This document shows, in pieces, positions 55,813-63,993 of a DNA stretch of 64,000 nucleotides. Source of the DNA: Thalassospira profundimaris (GTDB taxonomy: Bacteria > Pseudomonadota > Alphaproteobacteria > Rhodospirillales > Thalassospiraceae); NCBI RefSeq assembly GCF_003326755.1, contig NZ_JPWH01000002.1, forward strand, positions 248,001-312,000, written 5' to 3'. Positions within the stretch are counted from its first letter, which is position 1, and the number at the start of each line of letters is the position of its first letter. The notes under the pieces were generated by a model, which was not told where the DNA came from, made no database searches, and saw only the letters and a list, made by a program, of their open reading frames with translations. Made by a program: the position numbers and the translations under genes.

Positions 55813-56970
55813 ATGAACAGTCTTGGAATAGACAAAGCCCCCGAAGATACCCGCGTGGTTGTAGCCATGTCGGGCGGGGTTGATAGCTCGGCCGCTGCCG
55901 CCCTTTTGAAATCCGAAGGGTATGACGTGGTGGGGATTACCCTGCAACTTTATGATATGGGCGCAAACGCACCATCGCGGGCGAAATCCTGCTGTGCCGG
56001 GCGCGATATTTACGATGCCCGCAAGGTGGCCGAGGATATTGATATTCCCTATTATGTCCTTGATTACGAAAGCCGCTTTCGCGAGGAAGTGATCGACGAT
56101 TTTGCCGATAGCTATTTGCGCGGCGAAACGCCGATTCCCTGCGTGAAATGTAATCAGACCGTCAAATTCCGTGATTTGCTGGAAACCGCCCATGATCTGG
56201 GGGCGGACTGCATGGCAACCGGCCATTATGTGCAGCGCAAGCTGGGCGCAGGCGGACAGGCGGAACTGCACCGTGCAGCCGATGCCAACCGCGATCAAAG
56301 CTATTTCCTGTTCACCACCACCCAGGACCAGCTTGATTTCCTGCGATTCCCGCTGGGTCATCTGACGTCCAAGGCCGAAACCCGCGCTCTGGCTGCGCGG
56401 TTTGGCCTGGAAGTGGCCGACAAGCCCGATAGCCAGGACATTTGTTTTGTGCCCGATGGCAAATATGCCCGTTTGGTTGAAAAACTGCGTCCCGAAGCTG
56501 GCGAACCGGGCCAGATTGTCGATGTGGATGGCAATGTGATGGGTGATCATCGCGGGCTGATCCATTACACGGTCGGTCAGCGTCGCGGCCTTAATATCGG
56601 TGGTACGGCGGAACCGCTTTATGTGGTGAAACTGGTGCCCGAAACCCGGCAGGTCATTGTTGGCCCGAAATCGGCCCTGGCAAAGCACAGCATCTATATC
56701 AAGGAACTGAATTGGCTCGGTGCGGCAGCGATTGACCCCGAAGGTGTCGAGGTCGAAGTCAAACTGCGTTCCGCAATGGCGCCGGCCACGGCAACCATCT
56801 ATCCGGTGGCCGACGCCCCTGGTCAGGCCCGTATTGATTTGCATGCGCCACAATTTGGCATCGCGCCGGGGCAGGCCGGTGTGATCTATCAGGGCGACCG
56901 TGTGCTGGGCGGCGGCTGGATCAGTAGCCAGGAACATAACAGTGCCACAGATGGTGCCCATGCGGCTTAA
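55813..56970 (+). CDS. mnmA: tRNA-specific 2-thiouridylase MnmA
   Basis: 385 aa from ATG 55813 with AAGGGA upstream. The PP-loop [10 protein letters not shown] (about 20-29) binds ATP; C of [11 protein letters not shown] and the second cysteine in [13 protein letters not shown] form the persulfide relay pair; [10 protein letters not shown] is the tRNA-binding loop. It makes 2-thiouridine at U34 of Lys, Glu and Gln tRNAs with sulfur from IscS. Placement after isc is functionally consistent. A tRNA gene follows about 310 bp later. Confidence 0.96.
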   Translation: MNSLGIDKAPEDTRVVVAMSGGVDSSAAAALLKSEGYDVVGITLQLYDMGANAPSRAKSCCAGRDIYDARKVAEDIDIPYYVLDYESRFREEVIDDFADSYLRGETPIPCVKCNQTVKFRDLLETAHDLGADCMATGHYVQRKLGAGGQAELHRAADANRDQSYFLFTTTQDQLDFLRFPLGHLTSKAETRALAARFGLEVADKPDSQDICFVPDGKYARLVEKLRPEAGEPGQIVDVDGNVMGDHRGLIHYTVGQRRGLNIGGTAEPLYVVKLVPETRQVIVGPKSALAKHSIYIKELNWLGAAAIDPEGVEVEVKLRSAMAPATATIYPVADAPGQARIDLHAPQFGIAPGQAGVIYQGDRVLGGGWISSQEHNSATDGAHAA

Positions 56971-57209
56971 AATGGCCTCTCGGGGCTGTTGGCTGGTGTG
57001 TACTACATACACCCCTTAACCCGGATTATCGGGCGCGCTGTCATCGCAAATAACGGCGCGCCCGCTATACCATGTCATTCCGCCGGGTTTGCGCCTGCCA
57101 TAGCGGGCAGGGGCGGCCCCTTGGGTCCTGTCACAGGGCGTTTTTTCAAGGCTTTGTGCCACTTGCGATTTTATCGGACTCTTTTTTGACAAAAACGTCA
57201 AAAAGGCGC

Positions 57210-57238
57210 TTGACGGGGGCGGTTCCCTGACGTAAAAA
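57210..57238 (+). promoter_or_regulatory. Candidate promoter of the tRNA gene
   Basis: TTGACG (57210-57215) and TAAAAA (57233-57238) are separated by 17 bp, about 45 bp before the tRNA. An inverted repeat (TTTTTGAC-AAAAAC-GTCAAAAA, 57183-57204) lies just upstream. Confidence 0.45.
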
Positions 57239-57283
57239 CCGCCCCGTTCCGGACAACACGGAACGCCGAAGACAAAGCCATAT

Positions 57284-57360
57284 GGCGGAGTAGCTCAGCT
57301 GGTTAGAGCAGCGGAATCATAATCCGCGTGTCGGGGGTTCAAGTCCCTCCTCCGCTACCA
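57284..57360 (+). tRNA. tRNA with CAU anticodon (probably elongator tRNA-Met)
   Basis: 77 nt including encoded CCA. The acceptor stem (GGCGGAG with CTCCGCT), D-arm (GCTC...GAGC), a 5-bp anticodon stem GCGGA/TCCGC around the loop ATCATAA with anticodon CAT, and T-arm GGGGGTTCAAGTCCCTC fold cleanly. CAT can mean elongator Met, initiator or lysidine-modified Ile; the first base pair and the lack of initiator features argue for elongator Met. A terminator hairpin follows. Confidence 0.92.
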
Positions 57361-57364
57361 ATTC

Positions 57365-57398
57365 AAAAGCCCGGTTCTGACGAGCCGGGCTTTTGCGT
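57365..57398 (+). terminator. Terminator of the tRNA gene
   Basis: AAAAGCCCGG (57365-57374) pairs with CCGGGCTTTT (57385-57394) around a 10-nt loop. Confidence 0.9.
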
Positions 57399-57656
57399 TG
57401 GTGCGTTGAAAATGGGCTATAATGCCGCGTGATTTCTCGCGTGAGTTGAGCAATGATTTTGCAAAAGTGCGATGACGATAAAGCGGGACAACCTCTCGGC
57501 CATAGTCAGCATGCTACATTTTAAAATAAAATTTTACCCGATATTTTTGCCACCTATGTAATTCCTGAACACTGTAAGGGTGGGTTGAGGGGAAAGTGTT
57601 GAAATATGTGCAATTTTTGGTAATTGTTTGATTTGTGATCGTAAAAATAGGGGGGG

Positions 57657-59000
57657 ATGATGAGCTCAGAAAAAAAAATTAAGCTGTCCAAGCTGTATCT
57701 AGATAATGAAAACCCAAGGCATGATCCTATCGATAATGAGCCAGAAATAATTCAATATTTGCTTGATAAGCAATCCGTTAAGCCGCTAGCGAAGCACATA
57801 GCTTCTAAAGGTAGAATAAGCCCTTTGGAAAAAATTGGAGTAGTTCCACATGGGAGGGTGGCGGGGGCTTATGTCGCAGCAGAGGGAAATAGAAGGACTT
57901 GTGCGTTAAAGCTGTTGGGTGACCCTGACAAAGCACCGAAAGAGTCGGATAAGAAATTTTTCAGAAAACTTAAGTCGGAAATGTCAGATCCTATTGTGGA
58001 GCTCGACGTTGTTGTTTTTGAAGATGAAGATGAAGCTGAGCCCTGGGTGTCGCTTCGGCACGAGGGCGAGCAAGGTGGCGTAGGCACCAAGCCTTGGAAT
58101 CCAGAGCAGCAGGCACGATTTCATACCAAGAAAGGTGGAGCAACCAACCCAAATCTGCAATCTTTAATGTTGTTGGAGTATGCCCTTGTAAAGGAACTGA
58201 TCACAAAGCCTCAGGCTGACGGGATAAGTTTAACTACAGTTACGCGGTTCTTGAGTAATCCTGAGTTTCGACAAACGCTAGGTTTGGTTGATAATAAGTC
58301 GCTGATTATCTCTGTACCGCAAAATCAATTTGATAATGTTGTCAAAAGGTTCCTGTTGGATGCACTTGCTGATGACGATGAAAAAAAGAAGGTTCACTCT
58401 CGTACGTCTGCGGAACAAAGAAGAGAGTATGCGAAACAGCTAAGGGAAGAAGGTGTTGCCCCTACGATTAGGGAGCCCGAAAATTTAGATGTCAGAATAA
58501 ACGCTGATATTAAACCCTCAGATAATCCCAAAGATGTTCGCTTGCAAGGTCCAGCTACACGAAACAATCGCAGTCCTGATCTTCGACATAAAGTGGTGCC
58601 GGCCAATTTCCGAGTTTCAATTACTGATCCTATTCTCAAGCGGCTCTATGACGAGCTCCGACTAATAGATCCCAATGTGTTTTCATTTTCTTCGGCTTAT
58701 CTTGTGCGCGCTGTAATTGAGAGGTCTAGTGAGCTGTTCGTTCGCCAGAGATATGGTAGCGCACCTCCCGAGCTTCACAGAAAAATTGGAAAGGTTGTGG
58801 CGATTCTGCTCGAAGACGGAGTCGATGAACGGGAACTAAAGGTATGGCGAATTATGGCAAATGACAAGGAAAGTCGTTATTCGCCAGAGAGTATCGGGCA
58901 TTTTGTCCACGGTGGCGCGGTGCCGACAAAGACGGATCTTATCCGCACGTGGGACTCAGTGCAGAGTGTTTTGGCGATGGTCTTTGACAGATTAAGATAG
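57657..59000 (+). CDS. ParB/Srx N-terminal-domain protein, probable accessory/defence component
   Basis: 447 aa. Residues 6-90 show the ParB/Srx fold: IKLSKLYLDNENPRHDP, a PLAKHIASKGRISPLEKI segment and the motif AAEGNRRTCALKLL (EGNRR 76-80). The middle (about 240-310) is charged and helical; the C-terminal part (FRVSITDPILKRLYDELRL... VRAVIERSSELFVRQRYG) is unrecognised. AT-rich codons (AAA, GAT, ATA) differ from flanking genes. It starts beside GGGGGG and the second ATG at 57660 is equally likely. The gene is 48-50 bp upstream of a DNA adenine methylase in the same direction, so the two probably form a module. Function is unproven. Confidence 0.78.
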   Translation: MMSSEKKIKLSKLYLDNENPRHDPIDNEPEIIQYLLDKQSVKPLAKHIASKGRISPLEKIGVVPHGRVAGAYVAAEGNRRTCALKLLGDPDKAPKESDKKFFRKLKSEMSDPIVELDVVVFEDEDEAEPWVSLRHEGEQGGVGTKPWNPEQQARFHTKKGGATNPNLQSLMLLEYALVKELITKPQADGISLTTVTRFLSNPEFRQTLGLVDNKSLIISVPQNQFDNVVKRFLLDALADDDEKKKVHSRTSAEQRREYAKQLREEGVAPTIREPENLDVRINADIKPSDNPKDVRLQGPATRNNRSPDLRHKVVPANFRVSITDPILKRLYDELRLIDPNVFSFSSAYLVRAVIERSSELFVRQRYGSAPPELHRKIGKVVAILLEDGVDERELKVWRIMANDKESRYSPESIGHFVHGGAVPTKTDLIRTWDSVQSVLAMVFDRLR

Positions 59001-59047
59001 CCAATGTTTTTGTGGCCAAGTGTCTCAAATTTTGGTATTCCACTTTC

Positions 59048-59908
59048 ATGCCAGTTACAGACTCACCTCTACGCTATCCCGGCGGCAAAAGTCAGCTCAT
59101 TCCTTTCATCATTGACCTGATGAGAAAGAATGATTTGTTCTATGGGCAATACGCGGAACCGTTTGCGGGTGGAGCCGGCGTACCATTGAAGTTATTGTTG
59201 GATGGGTACGTCGATAAAGTTTATATAAACGATTTTGATGAAGCTATTTATTCGTTCTGGGCTTCCGTGCTTGAAGAGCCGGAAGAGTTGAGCCGAATGA
59301 TTAGAGATGTGAAAGTGGATATAGATACTTGGCGTGAAATGCGAAGGATTTACTTTGATAGAAAAGAAGTAACGCGCCTTGAACTCGGGTTTTCTACATT
59401 ATTTCTAAATAGAACTAATAGGTCAGGTATTATAAAAGCAGGAGTGATAGGTGGGGTGCAGCAGTTAGGAAAATACAAACTTGATTGTAGATTTAATAAA
59501 GATGACCTCATTCGAAAGATAATGAGAATAGCTGGCCGACGTGATGGCATATGTCTGACAAATCTTGACGCATTAGATTTCCTCGATACAGTAATTCCAA
59601 ATACTGATAATAATATATTGGTAAATTTGGATCCTCCTTATTTCGGCAAGGGTAAGGATCTTTATGCTAATTATTATAATTTTGATGACCATCAAGCGTT
59701 GGCGGAAAAAATATATAGTTTAGGAAGAAAGTGGATTGTAACTTATGACGATGTAAGTGAAATTCGCGACCTGTATTCACATTTTCCAATGTATACAAAT
59801 CAGCTAAATTATTCGGCGCAAGTAAAGCGTGTGGGAACTGAGCTGTTAGTTGCAATGCCTGGATTGGTGTTGCCAGAAGGGACGGCATTGAACCCAGTAG
59901 CTTTGTAA
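59048..59908 (+). CDS. D12-class DNA adenine-N6 methylase (Dam/DpnM type)
   Basis: 286 aa from ATG 59048; a GTG at 59012 would add 12 residues. The order of motifs is that of the D12 class: LRYPGGKSQLIPFI near the N-terminus, AEPFAGGAGVPL (SAM binding), target-recognition region in the middle, NLDPPYFGKG (catalytic DPPY) and a TYDD segment. It methylates adenine N6 in a specific DNA sequence that cannot be deduced. No cognate restriction nuclease of a known type is next to it, only the ParB-domain protein. Strong AT bias (ATA and AAT codons) marks it as transferred DNA. Confidence 0.88.
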   Translation: MPVTDSPLRYPGGKSQLIPFIIDLMRKNDLFYGQYAEPFAGGAGVPLKLLLDGYVDKVYINDFDEAIYSFWASVLEEPEELSRMIRDVKVDIDTWREMRRIYFDRKEVTRLELGFSTLFLNRTNRSGIIKAGVIGGVQQLGKYKLDCRFNKDDLIRKIMRIAGRRDGICLTNLDALDFLDTVIPNTDNNILVNLDPPYFGKGKDLYANYYNFDDHQALAEKIYSLGRKWIVTYDDVSEIRDLYSHFPMYTNQLNYSAQVKRVGTELLVAMPGLVLPEGTALNPVAL

Positions 59909-60075
59909 ATGCCATGAAGATCTGCCCTTAATTATTGTCACGCAGGATCCATTTCATCTATGTTTTATGCTAGAAGAACCTGATTATGGCAATCAAAGCC
60001 TCTACTTATGACTGGAGGAACATTGAGGCGCAGGTCACTATCACTAAGGCGTTATCACCAAGCTAGGTTGTACAC
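59909..60075. other. Junction between the AT-rich islet and core DNA
   Basis: No gene is seen. Base composition returns toward GC-rich from about 60060. I found no copy of the tRNA 3' end or other direct repeat here, and no integrase or transposase in the islet. Confidence 0.5.
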
Positions 60076-60369
60076 ATGAGCGAAGAAAACCAGAATTTCA
60101 GTCCGACGGCCTGGACACCTGCGCGCTGTGTGCTTTGGGAAAGCCTGGAGGCCGAGGGGCGGCGGGAGCTTGAAGCGATTGTTGCCAAGGGCAGCGAGAT
60201 TGAGATTCCTAAGAAATTCGAGGCCCAGTACGAGGCCGTGAAGGGCAGGGAAAAGAAGGTGGCGATTGCGCCTGTCGTGCTCGATTGCATGCGTCGCATC
60301 GGCTGGACCGACGCCGTGATTGAAAGCGTTTATGCGCCTTATTCCGACGAGGAAGCGCCCGCCAGTTAA
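60076..60369 (+). CDS. Small acidic conserved-looking protein, unknown function
   Basis: 97 aa, rich in Glu and Lys and helical (RRELEAIVAKGSEIEIPKKFEAQYEAVKGREKKV). GC-rich codon use matches the core genome. The gene ends in a hairpin that overlaps its stop codon, supporting real transcription. I do not recognise the family and see no membrane segment, signal or cysteine pair. Confidence 0.65.
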   Translation: MSEENQNFSPTAWTPARCVLWESLEAEGRRELEAIVAKGSEIEIPKKFEAQYEAVKGREKKVAIAPVVLDCMRRIGWTDAVIESVYAPYSDEEAPAS

Positions 60370-60388
60370 TTCATCTGGCGGGGTTTGT
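60358..60388 (+). terminator. Terminator overlapping the end of the 60076 gene
   Basis: CCCGCCAG (60358-60365) pairs with CTGGCGGG (60375-60382); GTTTGTTGG follows and the TAA stop is in the loop. Confidence 0.75.
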
Positions 60389-60407
60389 TGGCTTCGACGA
60401 TCCCGCG

Positions 60408-61334
60408 TTATGCGGCACGAGTCTTGCTGAGTTGCTGTCCATATTGCCGGGGCGAGACGCCCATTTCACGTTTGAACGCGGTGCTAAACGCACTTTCGGA
60501 TTCGTATCCCAGATCCAGTGCGATTACGGAAATCGGATCGCGGGCGGCCTCCAGTCTTTCCCCTGCCAGTAACATTCGCCAATGGGTCAGGTATGCCATT
60601 GGGCTTTTGCCAACACGTTCCCTGAATTTGGCGGCAAAGGCGGAGCGGGACATACCGGCATGATTTGCCAGAAGTGCAACACTCCAGGAATGGGCCGGAT
60701 CATTGTGAATGGCATTAATGGCCGCCGCCAACTGCCGGTCAGACAGGGCAAAGAACCAGCCAACGCCGTCCTGAATAGTATCAAGGTGCTGGCGCAGCGC
60801 CTGAACCAGCATCATATGGGCAAGGTTTTGCAGCACAAGGGTGCTGCCCGGTTCGTTGCGGCGCATTTCTTCCATCATCCGTTCAATGGAATGGCGCAAT
60901 GCCGCCGTTTCCTCCTGTTGGTGAATATGCACGATGGGTGGCAGCAGGGCCAAAAGCATATCGGCCTGTGTGCCATCAAGGATAAAGCGGCTGCTGGCAA
61001 TCAGATAGTCGCCGCCACCCTTTACGGTGCGGATATGACCGTATGCCGAGTTTGCGGCAAAAAAATCATTGGCATTCACAGCATCGGCATCCAGGCTGCT
61101 GCCAAGAAAAAAGGCCGGTCCATGTGGCAGCAAAAAGCAGTCCCCGGTTTTAAGGTGAACCGGGTCTTTTACGCCCTGAACCGCGAGCCAGCAGTCGCCC
61201 TTCGCCACAGCCCCGGTTTTGATCCCCCGGCCCAAAGAAGGAAAATCAATGCCCCACGGCCCGGCAATATCCATGCCCGCCGACATATAGGCGCGCGGTT
61301 TGAGCAAAGACAGAACATCGGATAACGGGTCCAT
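60408..61334 (-). CDS. AraC-family regulator with N-terminal cupin
   Basis: 308 aa. An N-terminal cupin (AVQGVKDPVHLKTGDCFLLPHGPAFFL) of the AraC-cupin_6 type is followed by two HTHs (SWSVALLANHAGMSRSAFAAKFRERVG; DPISVIALDLGYESESAFSTAFKREMGVSP, both in part). It is divergent from the SDR/epimerase gene across 140 bp, the usual arrangement for a regulator and its target. The ligand is unknown. Confidence 0.93.
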   Translation of the reverse strand: MDPLSDVLSLLKPRAYMSAGMDIAGPWGIDFPSLGRGIKTGAVAKGDCWLAVQGVKDPVHLKTGDCFLLPHGPAFFLGSSLDADAVNANDFFAANSAYGHIRTVKGGGDYLIASSRFILDGTQADMLLALLPPIVHIHQQEETAALRHSIERMMEEMRRNEPGSTLVLQNLAHMMLVQALRQHLDTIQDGVGWFFALSDRQLAAAINAIHNDPAHSWSVALLANHAGMSRSAFAAKFRERVGKSPMAYLTHWRMLLAGERLEAARDPISVIALDLGYESESAFSTAFKREMGVSPRQYGQQLSKTRAA

Positions 61335-61473
61335 AGACCTTCCTTTTGGACGAATGCGAAATTATTGCGGAGTTTAACGCATAGTTCGTCCAATCGCTAT
61401 CACCTATCTTGCATCTATTCAAACGGGTCATATGGCCTGGGCAGATTCAATTGATAGCAAGCAGGAGACGGCA

Positions 61474-62361
61474 ATGCGTGTTTTCGTAACAGGGTCAACG
61501 GGGTTTGTGGGCAGTGCAGTGGTGCAGGAATTAATGGCACGGGGCCATCAGGTTTTGGGGCTGGTGCGATCAAGCACATCCGCACGGGCGCTGGCACAAA
61601 CCGGGGCAGAGGTTCATCGTGGAGATCTGACCGATCGCGAAAGCCTGCGCAAGGGGGCGGCCGAGTGTGACGCGGTGATCCATACGGCCTTTAACCATGA
61701 TTTTTCCAAATTTGCCGAAAATTGCGAACATGACCGCCAGGTGATTGCGGAAATGGGGGCGGTGCTGGCCGGGTCGTCCCGGCCCCTGATTGTGACATCG
61801 GGTATCGGTTTAATCGCAACCGATGGCATTGCCACCGAAGAACACCAAGTCAGCAGCAAAATCCCGCGTGTGGCATCGGAACAGGCAACACTGGCCTTGC
61901 GGGAGAAAGGGATTCGGGCATCGTTAATGCGTTTGCCACCATCGGTTCATGGCGCGGGGGATCACGGGTTTGTACCAATCCTGATTGGCCTTGCCCGGCA
62001 AAAGGGCATGGCAGCCTATATTGAAGACGGACAAAATTTGTGGCCTGCGGTGCATCGGTTTGATGCGGCAAAGGCCTATTGTGATGCGATAGAAGCGCAT
62101 GATCCATTGCCGGTTTATCACGGGGTGGGTGAAGAAGGCATTGCGTTTAAGGATATCGCCAGCGCAATTGGCGCGGGGTTGAAGTTGCCGGTCAACAGCC
62201 TGACGCGAGAGGAGGCGTCCGATTATTTCAGCTGGTTCCTTCATTTTGCTGAATTGAATGTGCGAGCCTCGGCCGCCATGACCATCGGCCATCTGGGATG
62301 GAAACCCGTCGGGCCGGGCCTGTTGGAGGATATGCGCGATACTGACTATTTCGACGCATAA
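61474..62361 (+). CDS. NAD(P)-dependent SDR/epimerase
   Basis: 295 aa from ATG 61474 (AGGAGA upstream). The extended-SDR nucleotide motif MRVFVTGSTGFVGSAVV is followed by GDLTDRESL (Asp of the second binding element) and VTSGIGLIA; the YxxxK motif of the classical type is not obvious, so it belongs to the atypical SDR group with uncertain redox or isomerase activity. It is probably controlled by the divergent AraC regulator. A bidirectional terminator follows. Confidence 0.88.
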   Translation: MRVFVTGSTGFVGSAVVQELMARGHQVLGLVRSSTSARALAQTGAEVHRGDLTDRESLRKGAAECDAVIHTAFNHDFSKFAENCEHDRQVIAEMGAVLAGSSRPLIVTSGIGLIATDGIATEEHQVSSKIPRVASEQATLALREKGIRASLMRLPPSVHGAGDHGFVPILIGLARQKGMAAYIEDGQNLWPAVHRFDAAKAYCDAIEAHDPLPVYHGVGEEGIAFKDIASAIGAGLKLPVNSLTREEASDYFSWFLHFAELNVRASAAMTIGHLGWKPVGPGLLEDMRDTDYFDA

Positions 62362-62381
62362 ATCTTGTATGTACAGGCGGA

Positions 62382-62416
62382 AAAACCGGGGCCGTTTTGC
62401 GGTCCCGGTTTTGTTG
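62382..62416. terminator. Terminator between the SDR and LysR genes
   Basis: AAAACCGGGGCC (62382-62393) pairs with GGTCCCGGTTTT (62401-62412, one G-T pair), between convergent genes. Confidence 0.88.
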
Positions 62417-62420
62417 GTTT

Positions 62421-63320
62421 TCAGGCAAATAAACGCATGCCACGTTCGGCGATGGTTTTAAAACCCGCCACCATATGTTCGGCCAGAACATCCTCGATTT
62501 CGCCGGTCCCTTCGCGCTTGGCCAGGGTCATGCGATATTCGCCCAAATCGGGCAGGCCATGCGCCGAACCCAGATGCACCAGTTCGGGGGAAATGACGCT
62601 GATCGGCAGCGGGGCAATGGCAAGGTCGGCCCGCACGGCGGCGATTTGGGCCTGGCAAAATTCGCTGGTATAGGCAATGCGGTAATTAAGCCCGGCATCG
62701 TCCAGCGCCTTGAGCGCCATTGCCCGCCAGTAACATCCCGGTTCTGCCAATGCCATCGGTAGCGGGCGTTTTTCCTGGGCCGTGCCATTGCGCGCGCCAA
62801 GCCAGACCAGCGGTTCGGCATGAATGGGTGGTTGCGGGTCCAGTTCGGGGTCATAGCTGAAGATGGCAATATCAAGCTCGCCCTGGGCGATGCGGCGGCG
62901 CAAATTAAGGGTTGGACCCAAATGCACATCCACCTCGACATGCGGGTGGGTGGCGGCAAAGCGGTGCAGAATTTCCGGCATCGCCACGATGCCGTTGTCA
63001 TTGGGCGCACCCAAACGGATGCGCCCGCTAAATTGCGGGTGCAGGAACTTGGAAAAGGCCTCGTCATTGAGTTTCAACAACCGCCGGGCATAGCCCAGCA
63101 ACACTTCCCCATCCGCGGTAAGGCGTACCTTGCGGGTTTCACGATAAAAAAGCTCCCGCCCGACCATTTCCTCCAGCTTCTTGACCTGAAGGCTGACAGC
63201 CGATGCACTGCGATGGACCAGCTCTGCTGCGCGGGAGAAATTGCCGCTTTCACAAATGGCAACAAAGGTGCGGGCCAGATCAAGGTCGAGATTGGGAAGG
63301 GTGCCTGAAATCGAATTCAT
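62421..63320 (-). CDS. LysR-family transcriptional regulator
   Basis: 299 aa. HTH: LDLARTFVAICESGNFSRAAELVHRSASAVSLQVKKLEE (in part); effector-binding domain from about residue 90 (GRIRLGAPNDNGIVAMPEIL). Standard length. It is divergent from the DUF1127 gene with about 100 bp between starts and may regulate it. The co-inducer is unknown. Confidence 0.94.
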   Translation of the reverse strand: MNSISGTLPNLDLDLARTFVAICESGNFSRAAELVHRSASAVSLQVKKLEEMVGRELFYRETRKVRLTADGEVLLGYARRLLKLNDEAFSKFLHPQFSGRIRLGAPNDNGIVAMPEILHRFAATHPHVEVDVHLGPTLNLRRRIAQGELDIAIFSYDPELDPQPPIHAEPLVWLGARNGTAQEKRPLPMALAEPGCYWRAMALKALDDAGLNYRIAYTSEFCQAQIAAVRADLAIAPLPISVISPELVHLGSAHGLPDLGEYRMTLAKREGTGEIEDVLAEHMVAGFKTIAERGMRLFA

Positions 63321-63420
63321 GGTTCTCTCTTTTGAGTTTTACTCACAGATAAGCTTAAATCTTCTCGTTTGATTAATCAATAGCGGTGCGGCAGGGTTGA
63401 TCACAACACAGGAGGTTTTG

Positions 63421-63699
63421 ATGATGACCCAGACAATGAATGCACCTTCGTCGCTTATCCGCAGCCGTCATTTGGCCGGAAAAACCGTTGCGCGCCGAAA
63501 TGTTGGTTTTTTGCGCCGCCTTTATGAATCCTGGCAAATGCGGCGGGAGGATCGTAACCGGATCCGTGCGCTGGAAAAGCTCGATGAAATGATTTTGCGC
63601 GATGTGACCGGGCTGTCGCGTGCACAGTTGGAAGTCGCACTTCGCCTGCCGGAAAACGTGGCCCGCCGCGAAATTGCCCGCCATATGTGCCGTCGGTAA
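63421..63699 (+). CDS. DUF1127 small protein
   Basis: 92 aa from ATG 63421 (AGGAGG upstream). The C-terminal half has the DUF1127 helix-turn pattern (RNRIRALEKLDEMILRDVTGLSRAQLEVA), with conserved RALEKLD and LRD-x-GLSR. Such Arg-rich proteins are common in alphaproteobacteria; some bind RNA and affect phosphate or carbon metabolism. Here the upstream 45 residues are basic and poorly structured. It is divergent from LysR. Confidence 0.87.
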   Translation: MMTQTMNAPSSLIRSRHLAGKTVARRNVGFLRRLYESWQMRREDRNRIRALEKLDEMILRDVTGLSRAQLEVALRLPENVARREIARHMCRR

Positions 63700-63713
63700 A
63701 TTGTGCTGCTGCC

Positions 63714-63760
63714 AAAAAAAGGGACGATCATGGACAGAGTGTTCTGCCTGTGATCGTCCC
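63714..63760 (-). terminator. Terminator of the PhnA-domain gene
   Basis: GGGACGATCA (63721-63730) pairs perfectly with TGATCGTCCC (63751-63760); on the minus strand the stem is followed by seven T. Confidence 0.85.
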
Positions 63761-63780
63761 TGTGCTTAAAGCCGTATGGA

Positions 63781-63993
63781 TCAGGCTTTTTTCAGAAATT
63801 CGGTTTTCAGAACAATGGTGGTTTTGCCATTGCGGCATTCCACTTCGCTGTCCTTGTTGGTCAGGCGTACATTTTTCATCAGGGTACCGCGTTTCAGGGT
63901 GGTCGAGGTTCCCTTCACTTTCAGGTCCTTGATCAGGGTGACGGAATCACCGTCATTCAATTCGGTGCCGTTGCTGTCTTTAACGTCGCTCAT
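63781..63993 (-). CDS. Short PhnA/YjdM C-terminal-domain protein
   Basis: 70 aa (MSDVKDSNGTELNDGDSVTLIKDLKVKG...TEFLKKA) matching the C-terminal domain of PhnA/YjdM. The N-terminal zinc ribbon of full-length YjdM is absent. The start lies 7 bp from the window end, so either a short form, as I recall in some alphaproteobacteria, or truncation by the edge. Function is unknown despite the historic phosphonate name. A strong terminator follows. Confidence 0.82.
   Translation of the reverse strand: MSDVKDSNGTELNDGDSVTLIKDLKVKGTSTTLKRGTLMKNVRLTNKDSEVECRNGKTTIVLKTEFLKKA

Noticed and set aside
55501-57012. 503-codon frame antisense to tenA and mnmA
   Set aside because: Both plus-strand proteins carry their catalytic motifs; the antisense product has none.
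57284-60075. Integrase-mediated island with att repeats
   Set aside because: No repeated tRNA 3' end and no integrase gene seen, so only a compositional islet is claimed.
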